The translations under genes and the position numbers were made by a program. Positions 1 to 7,868 of a DNA stretch of 21,724 bases are shown one piece after another. Source of the DNA: Mesostigma viride (Eukaryota; Streptophyta; Mesostigmatophyceae; Mesostigmatales; Mesostigmataceae); contig RPFO01000667.1 in NCBI GenBank assembly GCA_009746045.1, positions 6,647,254 through 6,668,977 of the forward strand, written 5' to 3'. How positions within the stretch are numbered: position 1 is the stretch's first letter; every line of letters begins with the position of its first letter. The notes below the pieces were generated by a model. The model had not been told where the DNA came from. It saw only the letters and a program-made list of their open reading frames with translations, and did no database searches.

Positions 1-772
1 CATCCATCCATCCATCCATCCATCCATCCATCCATCCATCCATCCATCCATCCATCCATCCATCCATCCATCCATCCATCCATCCATCCATCCATCCATC
101 CATCCATCCATCCATCCATCCATCCATCCATCCATCCATCCATCCATCCATCCATCCATCCATCCATCCATCCATCCATCCATCCATCCATCCATCCATC
201 CATCCATCCATCCATCCATCCATCCATCCATCCATCCATCCATCCATCCATCCATCCATCCATCCATCCATCCATCCATCCATCCATCCATCCATCCATC
301 CATCCATCCATCCATCCATCCATCCATCCATCCATCCATCCATCCATCCATCCATCCATCCATCCATCCATCCATCCATCCATCCATCCATCCATCCATC
401 CATCCATCCATCCATCCATCCATCCATCCATCCATCCATCCATCCATCCATCCATCCATCCATCCATCCATCCATCCATCCATCCATCCATCCATCCATC
501 CATCCATCCATCCATCCATCCATCCATCCATCCATCCATCCATCCATCCATCCATCCATCCATCCATCCATCCATCCATCCATCCATCCATCCATCCATC
601 CATCCATCCATCCATCCATCCATCCATCCATCCATCCATCCATCCATCCATCCATCCATCCATCCATCCATCCATCCATCCATCCATCCATCCATCCATC
701 CATCCATCCATCCATCCATCCATCCATCCATCCATCCATCCATCCATCCATCCATCCATCCATCCATCCATC
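1..772. repeat. (CATC)193 microsatellite
   Basis: The tetranucleotide CATC repeats 193 times with no interruption, and the array reaches the left edge of the window, so its true length is unknown. It ends where the sequence changes to TCGATCGGGG. A perfect array of this length usually means recent expansion or assembly extension across a collapsed repeat. No gene or promoter is visible in it. Confidence 0.98.
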
Positions 773-1617
773 GATCGGGGATTCGGGGTTGAATGCATGC
801 CGATCCGTGACTCCCCAACGGGAGCACGAGTTTAATTGGTTAATTCATTAATGGCGGCAGTGACTACCAATTGAATTGAGTTGAATTGAATTGTAATAAC
901 ATAACTCCGTTGGGAGTATATGTATAGCACATAGCCCTTGAGAGGGGGCATATGGCCTATCATACATCCTAAGCTACTTCCTGCAAGGGTGGGGATGTAA
1001 AGGACCCTTGCTCTAGGTGCACCAGGGCACGTGCATCCCCATGATCTTCAAGCTATGCCCAGCGAAAGGGGAGCCTGTCATGGGGGGGAAGATCAGCATA
1101 GCTATACAAAGAAACAATTGACAAGTGTGTAGTACTCCTACACACAGATCTCGAGTGATTTATCAAGTACCAAATCCGAAAGGCTTGCATCACTCCCCGG
1201 ACAGGAGAACTTTTGCGGATGACTGTAGGTGTAAGTTGGCGATGCCATGGTAACCGGAGACGTCCGTCCTATAGTCAGCAAAATCGGTGCGAGAGGTCCC
1301 CAGTTCGATTCCGGTCGGATTCATTTGCAGATCGCGTTTTTCCGCGTTTTCCGCGGCCCAGCACTGAACGCAAATGGTTTTCACCTTTGCGGAGTGCCTG
1401 ATCAGAATACAAAGAAGCTAGCTAGGGCATGGCGTCTCAGCAGAGAGGTACTCCCTGCATGGGCACAGCATAACTAAATAAAGCTAGGCATCATCTGGAG
1501 TGTGGCTCATCATAGGCACACATGTACATGATTAAATAAAGCGCGTGGCTTAGCTGGGATAGGGCCTCTAGGAGGCGTACATGTACATGGCCACGGTCTA
1601 TTATCTATTCTACACTA
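773..1617. other. Gene-free stretch with decayed tRNA-like motif
   Basis: No convincing coding frame is present, and open stretches are under 80 codons. A Pol III B-box-like motif (AGTTCGATTCC, 1302-1312) follows an A-box-like TGGCGATGCC near 1237. The spacing of about 64 nt is too long for an ordinary class I tRNA and the T stem does not pair cleanly, so this is at best a tRNA-derived relic. Two AATAAA motifs lie on the + strand near 1476 and 1534. Confidence 0.5.
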
Positions 1618-2313
1618 CTACTGCTGTATTCCCCTAAGCTGGGGCGTCTGGAGTCGCTGGGGCCGCGGGGGTCGCCTGCCAGGGCTTGTGGCCGACATAA
1701 AGATGGCCGCCCCCTTCCAGTACACCGGCTGCCCCGCCTTGGTCTGCCGGAGCTGGAGGTAGGTCGGCCATAGCTCCCGTCGCCGTTGTTGCTGCGCCAG
1801 GGTCAAGTCGTCGTCAAGGGTGAAGAGAGTCTTCTCGAGCCGCTTGCGGCGTCTGAGAAAAGAAATCTTGTCCGCCGGGGTCTTAAAGGTGAGAAGGAGC
1901 GGGGGCGGCCCTGCCTTACCCCGCGCGCGGGGAAGGCGGTGGGCGGCCAGCTCGATCTCACCAGTGAGGCCCATGCGATCAAGGATTTCTCTCTCAAAAG
2001 CACGCGCAAGCTTCTCGGAATTCTCACCTTCCTCCATCTTGAGATTCTTGACAATGACGTTGAGGCTGCGCTTGGCGAGCTCGGCCTCCTCGCGGAGGTC
2101 AAGCGTCTGCCGTTGAAGCTGGGCTGCGACGGCGGAGGTGGTGGAGGTGGTGTGTTGCTTAAGCATGTCCGCCCAGGTGGTGATGGGAGGAGCATCGCCG
2201 GCCAGGCCAGCCGGGGCTGGCTTGGCGGCAATGTCCTTCACTGCCTGGGCGGTGAGGCCTGCGGTGTTCTGCAGGACCTCGATAGCGATGGCATTGTTCT
2301 TACCAATGGTTAA
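1618..2313 (-). pseudogene. LINE ORF1p-like fragment (nucleic-acid-binding ORF of a non-LTR retrotransposon)
   Basis: The frame is open from just after a TAG at 2314-2316 down to the stop at 1618-1620, with no in-frame ATG at its beginning, so it is 5'-truncated or begins in another exon. In order it shows an Ala/Gln-rich N-terminal part with coiled-coil-like heptads, the RRM-like stretch RSLNVIVKNLKMEEG, a basic patch with PPPLLLTFKTPADKISFL and RRRKRLEK, and the C-terminal LDDDLTLAQQQRRRELWP. This arrangement (coiled coil, RRM, basic C-terminal domain with a D-D-L-T...R...L-W/P pattern) is that of L1-type ORF1 proteins, which coat element RNA. No reverse transcriptase or endonuclease of the same element is in the window. 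The family call is motif-based. Confidence 0.6.
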
Positions 2314-2339
2314 CTATTTACTTCAATATAATCAATATA

Positions 2340-2358
2340 CACGTGACTGCGTCACGTG
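2340..2358. repeat. Perfect 8-bp inverted repeat with two CACGTG boxes
   Basis: CACGTGAC and GTCACGTG are perfect reverse complements separated by TGC. Each arm contains a CACGTG palindrome, the G-box/E-box core bound by bHLH and bZIP factors in many eukaryotes. It lies between the two ORF1-like copies. A regulatory role is only a possibility. Confidence 0.6.
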
Positions 2359-2408
2359 AGCATAAGTCCTCAGGGGGAGGGGAACATGGGAACCAATACT
2401 TACAAGGG

Positions 2409-2700
2409 CTAATCTAGCCCGCGTGGGGCGTCCACATCCTGTGGTTGATCATCAGGTCCCCGCCCCAGCCTCCTGTAGACCTTGGGCTTCTGGAGATCTT
2501 GCTTGCGGCAGAGGTATTCCGGCCACAGGACGCGTCGCTGCTGCTGCTTAGCGGGGGTCAGGTCGTCATCCAGCGCCCGTGCAGGTGAGGTTGTGCAACC
2601 TCTTGCGACGAGCGAGGAACCGCCGCTTGTCCTCCATGGCTAGCGGAAGGTGAGCAGGACTAGTGGCCCGGGAGCCGCCTTGTCCCGTGAGTGGGGACAA
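2409..2700 (-). pseudogene. Second, broken copy of the LINE ORF1-like C-terminal domain
   Basis: Read on the minus strand, three short frames reproduce the order seen in the 1618-2313 copy: KAAPGPLVLLTFR, then MEDKRRFLARRKRL, then ALDDDLTPAKQQQRRVLWPEYL. These correspond to KAGPPPLLLTFK, ADKISFLRRRKRL and TLDDDLTLAQQQRRRELWPTYL of the other copy. A stop or frameshift lies near 2642 and another frameshift near 2575-2590, so it is not translatable as one protein. The two copies are in the same orientation about 700 bp apart and clearly diverged, so they are separate insertions or an old tandem duplication. Confidence 0.65.
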
Positions 2701-2716
2701 CGGCTACATTAATTAA

Positions 2717-3796
2717 TTGCCTCGACCAAGCCTACGGGTAACCACCACGTACGCCGTGCCTGGATGCCGCGTCACGGCTGTGGGATGGGTCGCCTCGTTC
2801 CCCCCACATACCTCGAGCCTCATCAAGCGACTGGAGGTCTTGGTTGGAGGACAGCAAGTAGACAACATCAACGACTACAACCAGTTGTACTACACCCTCC
2901 TCGCAAGTCACGGAGGGGCGAGCTACACCCAAACTCAAAGGCCAGCTGGCTGGGCTGACAACGCTGTAGCGGCCCCTACGGCGAATATCGCGGAAGCCGA
3001 CGCTAAACCAGGGTGCATTGATCACTTCATCGGTTTCTTGTCTGGCAATCCAAGGATTGTGGACATGTCTCTCATGCCGCCGATAGAAGTACGGGTGACA
3101 CTGGCAGCTGCCGGCGTTCTTATTCCTAGTGCAGCGGGGGCTGGGCTATCGTATACCCTGAAGGATATTTACTGGTCCATTGAAGTGTACAGATTCCAAG
3201 AGGATGTCATTGGGCAGGTATTGTCTAGTCGGTTGGCCCAGGGCGGGACTATCCCATACACCTGGAACACGTGGACGTCGACGAAGCAGTCACTGGGTGC
3301 TGGCAACACGTACGCCATGAAGGCTAGCTTATCCGCCATGAGCGCCTCTAAGCTCCTGGCAGTCCAGGTCGACAGTGGCGATGACGTTGCTAACGGAGTC
3401 AACAATATTATGTTCTACCACCAAGACGATGATCTCACTTCGTTCCAATTTGACATTAATGGGAACTACCAAACCCCTGCATACGCTATGGGTCCTACAG
3501 AGGCATGGGTAAACCTTTTGTCATGCTTTGGTGACCAGGGCAACATCGGAGCTCCTGCCGGCACCACCGTTACCGAGGCAAATTGGCCTACGCGACATTT
3601 CACCATGGCCGCGCACCTTAACATGCCATCCGCTGGAGAGGGGTGGCAATCAGGTCTCGACTTGAGGGGCACCGCTAGCGTCGTCACTCTCCGGGTCTCC
3701 AAGACAGGCGGCACGGACCTCGTCTTGTACATCTTTGCCGAGTCCGAGTCGCGCATGGACATCGGCGCAGGTCGCCAGGCCGTCGTCCAGCTGTAA
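2717..3796 (+). pseudogene. Viral major-capsid-like ORF (double-jelly-roll type), N-terminally truncated
   Basis: The 359-codon open frame has no in-frame ATG before about codon 117 and a TAA directly upstream, so the protein start is missing or lies in another exon. Features seen: LIKRLEVLVGGQQVDNI then NDYNQLYYTLL (about codons 35-62), the alternating hydrophobic beta pattern SYTLKDIYWSIEVYRFQED, a central acidic loop with FDINGNYQTPAYA, GWQSGLDLRG, and a C-terminal ESESRMDIGAGRQAVV. The combination 'surface strand + GG-x-x-V-x-x-I-x-x-Y-N' early and a closing 'R-x-x-I-G-x-G-R' strand is what I associate with major capsid proteins of small dsDNA viruses and Polinton-like elements. Those are usually longer, around 400-600 residues, consistent with truncation here. 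It abuts the broken ORF1 copy, which may mark the breakpoint. No packaging ATPase, protease or polymerase B is in the window. The family call needs a profile or structure search. Confidence 0.5.
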
Positions 3797-4247
3797 AAAT
3801 CTCCCTCCCTAGTATACTGTGTCTTCGATGGATTATCTCAAAGACCCTAGGATAGTCCCAAACCCCTTCAACAGGCAGATACTTGTTACGCCTCGGGTAT
3901 CTACCACTACCTCTACCTCTACCTGGCCTGATGCTACCTAAACTAGTCAAGCCACCTCTAGTTAAACCCCTAGCGAAAGACGAACGAGACGATCCAGATC
4001 TCAATGCATTAACGTAAGTGTTGCTATAATACGCCATAAGCCATTTACACAACCCGTTTACTCCAGGAATAGAGGAAGGAAACACAACTACACTGCCGTG
4101 ACCCAAGCCTATATGTGTTAATTCATTTAACACACGCCGAGTGAACACACGAGGGGTAGAACGTGCATAAATGGTCACCAACGGTCCAACACGCTCGGGC
4201 CGACATGGCCCTCGCCTACAGATGCACCGGCACAGATACAGATGCAC
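3684..4247 (-). CDS. Hypothetical ORF antisense to the capsid-like ORF end
   Basis: A 187-codon frame whose middle part (about 3810-4170) reads like protein: VVVFPSSIPGVNGLCKWLMA, then a Ser/Arg/Gly-rich stretch with GRGRGSGRYPRR. Its last 113 nt overlap the end of the capsid-like ORF on the other strand, and its first part is Cys/Arg-rich and unconvincing. It could be a convergent viral gene with a frameshift at its end, or a chance frame. No family is recognised. Confidence 0.2.
   Translation of the reverse strand: MHLYLCRCICRRGPCRPERVGPLVTIYARSTPRVFTRRVLNELTHIGLGHGSVVVFPSSIPGVNGLCKWLMAYYSNTYVNALRSGSSRSSFARGLTRGGLTSLGSIRPGRGRGSGRYPRRNKYLPVEGVWDYPRVFEIIHRRHSILGREIFTAGRRPGDLRRCPCATRTRQRCTRRGPCRLSWRPGE
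3828..3941 (+). CDS. Small hypothetical ORF directly after the capsid-like ORF
   Basis: This 37-codon frame starts with an ATG 31 nt after the capsid-like stop, on the same strand (MDYLKDPRIVPNPFN...). A second frame starting at ATG 3931 overlaps its end and runs to 4017, rich in Lys, Pro and Asp, and is followed at once by a GTAAGT donor-like site. The two could be pieces of one small protein split by a frameshift or intron. No homologue is recognised. The opposite strand is also open here, so the coding strand is undecided. Confidence 0.2.
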   Translation: MDYLKDPRIVPNPFNRQILVTPRVSTTTSTSTWPDAT

Positions 4248-4334
4248 GCTGGTCCACTACATTCTACCAAAGGATAAGGACCACTAGTAAAGTACGCGGC
4301 GCGGCGCCCAAAGGCACCCAATGTACCACAGTAC

Positions 4335-4447
4335 TGTTACGAGGACAAATAGTGTCCCGGTAGGAGCTACACGTAAACCTAGGGACAACCGAGGCAAAAG
4401 ACCTAATTTACGTCCGTAACTACAACGAATTGTTACGCGACGTAACA
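4335..4447 (-). mobile_element. Candidate 3' LTR (113 bp) of the chromovirus
   Basis: On the minus strand the segment begins TGTTACGTCGCGTAACA and ends CGTAACA, giving the TG...CA ends of an LTR with a 7-bp terminal inverted repeat TGTTACG/CGTAACA. It sits directly downstream of a polypurine tract, the place a 3' LTR must occupy. At 113 bp it would be very short for Ty3/gypsy (usually 200 bp or more), so the right-hand boundary may be wrong. No second copy exists in the window to prove it, because the 5' end of the element is missing. Confidence 0.4.
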
Positions 4448-4461
4448 CCTCCCCCCCCACA
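4448..4461 (-). other. Polypurine tract (plus-strand primer site)
   Basis: Read on the minus strand this is a run of eight G followed by AGG, immediately 5' of the TGTTACG LTR-like start. Position and composition match the polypurine tract that primes second-strand synthesis in LTR retrotransposons. Confidence 0.5.
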
Positions 4462-4817
4462 AAGGTAGGGAGCCCTCTCCCTACGCACAGGGAGGAAAAC
4501 AAGGGGTAGGAAACCTAATGCACCCAGCACACACCAACACAATCGGCAGACCATCCAAGATACAAGGCACCAACGTATTAACTCGGTCTCCACCACCACG
4601 CCGGGAGGTGTAGGGTTAGCCAGCACCAAGCCTGGTGGTAGGTTCCCCTAACTGCCTGGAACAAAGTCCTTGCCGGGGGGAACGGCACTGGGCAGGACAC
4701 ACAGAGTAAACAAATCAGTACCAAGGACCAAGAACGACCAGTCAACTGGCCAGAACGTGAGGGCGACTCTATATACCGGAGGGACAACACCCTCAGGTCG
4801 GGCCTAAGGCCCTCTAT
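4462..4817 (-). other. Untranslated 3' region of the chromovirus
   Basis: This stretch between the stop of the 659-codon ORF and the polypurine tract has only short frames. A TATATA motif lies near 4770 on the minus strand. No domain is recognised. Confidence 0.4.
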
Positions 4818-6797
4818 CTAATGGCCATCCGTCTGGTAAGTACCACGGGAGGCCAGCAGGACATCCAGGTACGCCTGGTAGTGAGACACATCCTCAGCAT
4901 TGTCGTGCCTATCTACAGTGAGGAAAACATCGGCCCACACGCCGTCAGGAAAAAGACCCAGGAAGGCCCAGTAATACCTATGCTGCGTAAGAACGACCTG
5001 GCCCCGGGCCCAGTCCAGGAAACCACAGGCAAAGAGGCGTAGGAAAGGCTCTACCGCGATCAGGCAGAGAGCCCGCAGGAGCAGGCGATGGTACCGGATC
5101 CGAGGGCGCATACCCGTCGGGAAAAACAGATCTACCAGGGGCTCCACGTTGGACGGCCACAACCGGATATGCCGAATCTCACGGGAGCGCCACCGACGGG
5201 CACACTGTCGCGACCCGAACGTCTCGAGGTAGTCGCTAGCCCGGGGAGGAGGATGACCCCGAGAGTCCAAACCCTGGCCCGGGATGGGCGCTGGACGACG
5301 GGCATCCCACTCTAGGATGGGCTGAAGGACCGTGCTGTACGTGGCACCCGGCACCGCAGGAAACTCTACCGTAAGGGCATCTGAGGCCATAATGCCCAGA
5401 GGCGGAGGGTAAGCCCACTGGAACCCGCCGTAGGTGTCCAAGTCATTGTGGCGCCTAGCCCAGCGATACAGGACGCGCCGAACCAGGATCTCACCCTGGA
5501 ACACCGGATCAGCTAAAATAACCATATCGAAAGGAGGCCGATCAGTCTCAACTGGTAGGCCACGGTCCCGCGGCGCCCGACACACCTGGGAGAACCCGTA
5601 GGACATGGGCGAAATGGCAAGCTCGGCGGAGGCGCGCGGCAGGTCACACTGGCGGCAGGCGAGCGCAGACATACCGTACCCAAAGACAGGCGTGTCGCGC
5701 GACTCCGGAGTCGCATGCACCACAGAAGGGGCCCGATCCCGATCGCCCTCTGACAACTCCCGAAGGGAATCGGCAGCGCGGGTGGCGCGAGGGTCAGAGC
5801 CACTGGACCGAACAACCGCAGCCAAAGACCGCGGGGCCGAAGGGACAGGGGCCGACGAAGGGGTAGGAACCGGCACAGACGCAGACGGCGCCGGTACAAC
5901 AGGGGGCCGCGTCGGACCCGATGCCGCAGGGGGTCGCGACGGACCCGCCTCCGCAGCTGGCGCGCCGGTCTCTGGGGGCGGAGCACCACCAGGCCACATG
6001 TTGAAAATAGGGCCCGTGGGGACAGGCAATCCGGCATACGACTGGTTACCGTCTAAGCTCCAGTCAGGCACCGGGATCCTCTGCGGAGGACCGCCCTCCC
6101 AAAGCCTGGGAAGACCGCCCGGGTCGCTGAAGAAACCCCGCGAGGGCGGCGCTGACGTGGTGGGCGGCTCGGACGCGGCGGCGACGGGCGCGGCCGCTGG
6201 GACGGCGGACTCGCGCCGAGGCGCAGGTACGTCAGTAGCAGGCGCAGAGGTAGCCGAAGGCGTAGGAGCCGCAGCAACAGAGGGAACCGCAGCCGCCGAG
6301 GGCTCGCGCGGCACAGACGGACCCGTAGACGTCGAGGCGACCGAAGGGGAAGGGGGCACAGCTGCGGCAGACACCCCACCTGGCGTGGCTGGAGCGTGCG
6401 CCTGGGCCGCCATGAAGGCCCCGAAGGCCGCCGTCAGGGACTGGATCTGCGCCTGCATCGCAGAAACTGTCGCCGAAAGAGGATCAGGCTCACGACCAGA
6501 GCCCAAAGGGGTAGGCTCCACCGATGCGCACAGGACCGACCTCGGTGAAGACGGGACAGGGGAAGGCGCCGACACTGAAGAGGAGGACGCCGCAGGGGAG
6601 GCCGAATACTCAGGAGTATACTGTGCCTCTACTGGCGCGTCCGTAGGAGTAGGGTCGCCCAATCCTACGCCCGCTGTCTGGTCTGCTATCTCCATGAACT
6701 CTACTGCCCGTAGAAGGTCGCAGGGGTTCTCATCTACTTCCGCATCACCCTCGGCCGGAAGCCAGGGGAACACATCCCGTAGGCAGGAGCGGCCCAC
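4818..6797 (-). CDS. Extra ORF of unknown function downstream of the chromovirus pol
   Basis: A 659-codon open frame. It has an acidic N-terminal segment (about residues 1-60), then a long low-complexity Ser/Pro/Ala/Val region (about 60-350), then a better-ordered C-terminal part (about 390-659) rich in Arg, Trp, Tyr and hydrophobic residues, for example LVRRVLYRWARRHNDLD and RYHRLLLRALCLIAVEPFL. I see no CCHC zinc knuckle, no retroviral protease motif and no standard gag signature. It lies between the chromodomain and the polypurine tract in the element's own orientation, which is the env-like position. It may be a third element ORF, or a displaced gag of a related element whose pol was deleted. 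The first codon is GTG and the frame stays open upstream to a TAG near 6842, so the true start is uncertain and probably lies in the 6800-7190 region. Confidence 0.5.
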   Translation of the reverse strand: MGRSCLRDVFPWLPAEGDAEVDENPCDLLRAVEFMEIADQTAGVGLGDPTPTDAPVEAQYTPEYSASPAASSSSVSAPSPVPSSPRSVLCASVEPTPLGSGREPDPLSATVSAMQAQIQSLTAAFGAFMAAQAHAPATPGGVSAAAVPPSPSVASTSTGPSVPREPSAAAVPSVAAAPTPSATSAPATDVPAPRRESAVPAAAPVAAASEPPTTSAPPSRGFFSDPGGLPRLWEGGPPQRIPVPDWSLDGNQSYAGLPVPTGPIFNMWPGGAPPPETGAPAAEAGPSRPPAASGPTRPPVVPAPSASVPVPTPSSAPVPSAPRSLAAVVRSSGSDPRATRAADSLRELSEGDRDRAPSVVHATPESRDTPVFGYGMSALACRQCDLPRASAELAISPMSYGFSQVCRAPRDRGLPVETDRPPFDMVILADPVFQGEILVRRVLYRWARRHNDLDTYGGFQWAYPPPLGIMASDALTVEFPAVPGATYSTVLQPILEWDARRPAPIPGQGLDSRGHPPPRASDYLETFGSRQCARRWRSREIRHIRLWPSNVEPLVDLFFPTGMRPRIRYHRLLLRALCLIAVEPFLRLFACGFLDWARGQVVLTQHRYYWAFLGLFPDGVWADVFLTVDRHDNAEDVSHYQAYLDVLLASRGTYQTDGH

Positions 6798-7190
6798 AGG
6801 GGTAGAAAGGTAGGAAAAACCCGGGGCACTGGAGAACCGCAGCTATCTGTCCCAAGGCTGGACAGCGGGAGCCACATCCTAACAAACAGTGCCCGGCATC
6901 GTCGAACCCGTGCAAAACAAGCTGGTGCGGTTCAGCAGGGGAGGGACCGTACCACGTGACCCCGAAGAGAGCAGCCCTGACTAAACCGCATGTTGGGCCT
7001 GGAGGGCCGGCTGCACGATGCCACCCGGAAACTGGACCGTGACACCCAGCGGCCCGGAAGGGCCTCGAAGTACAGCTCAGGGTCCGGTAGGGGCGGGGAC
7101 GGCAGCGGGCTCTCAGCCGGAGGGGTAGGCTCTGACATGACGGCTGCGGAGGGGAGGGGACAACCAACCACCCGTCGACAGCAGACATAA
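6798..7190 (-). pseudogene. Frame-broken 5' continuation of the downstream ORF
   Basis: Going from 7140 down the minus strand, protein-like stretches occur in successive frames: an ATG-initiated MSEPTPPAESPLPSPPLPDP (from 7137), then VTVQFPGGIVQPALQAQHAV, then ALFGVTWYGPSPAEPHQLVL with LHGFDDAGHCLLGCGSRCPA, and finally GFSYLSTPVGRSCLRDVFPW, which enters the 659-codon ORF. This pattern fits one N-terminal domain broken by two or three frameshifts, but it could include introns or sequencing indels. The ATG at 7137, about 75 nt after the pol stop, is the best candidate start. Confidence 0.35.
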
Positions 7191-7214
7191 CATAAGAGAG
7201 GAGAAGGTCTACAA

Positions 7215-7868
7215 CTAGAGCTTGTGCAGGGTTTTATATTCCTGCAGCAGGCGACTACACCCATCTAGCTCACTCTCCGTATACCAGACCTTATCTACTT
7301 CACTACGAGCATACATCCACTTCACTTTATACTGACGCTGGGTACCGCGGCCCTTTTTGATATCTCTATGGGCCACGATGCTTTCTACTTCGTCTTCTAC
7401 TTCCCCAGTGTCAGGGTTATGCTCTAAAGGGGCAGGCGCTAGCTCTCTACCAGCGAACGTACTAGGGTGGTACAGTTTCAGCTGGCTTCTATGGAAGGTG
7501 TTTGAATGTGTCTGCCAAGAGGTAGGGATATCGACTTTATATAAGAAATTTCCTACTCTAGACAACACATGGAAGGGTCCTAAGAAGGCGGGCCTAAGTT
7601 TGACCTTAAGTTCTGCTTCAAACTTATGAGCAAAACGGCCAACACGGGGGCCTTCTACTAATACTAGATCTCCTATTTCTATCTCAGGTGCTCTTCTATC
7701 TAAGGAGGCACGCAACCTAGCAAGGTACTTAGACTGAGCTTTTTGGTACCCTGAGATCGCGTGGTCATGAGCAGTTTTCATTCTATCTAGTAAGGACTGT
7801 ACACCTTCTACAGTATCTCGGGACACATCATCCTTGTCCCGTAGAGGACTAGCTAAGAGAGAGGTAGG
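7215..7868 (-). pseudogene. Chromovirus integrase C-terminus: GPF motif and chromodomain
   Basis: This frame continues pol after a frameshift. Counting from the GTG at 7826, an alpha-helical segment (about 1-45) leads to the DLVLVEGPR strand, the GPY/F module with LRPAFLGPFHVLSRVGNFLY (about 78-96), HRSQLKLYHP, and a chromodomain at about 142-200 (EVESIVAHRD, YKVKWM, WYTESELDGC). Chromodomains on integrase direct Ty3/gypsy chromoviruses to particular chromatin. The frame is open upstream through the end of the preceding pol frame, so the two parts belong to one polyprotein separated by one indel. Confidence 0.85.

Noticed and set aside
1030-1130. Hairpin from GATCTT and AGCTATGC with their complements
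   Set aside because: The complementary segments occur in interleaved rather than nested order, the matches are only 6-8 bp, and nothing else supports a structured RNA.
5605-6813. 402-codon plus-strand frame rich in Gly, Ala and Thr
   Set aside because: It is the antisense of the Ser/Pro/Ala-rich part of the minus-strand ORF. GC-rich low-complexity DNA leaves the complementary frame open.
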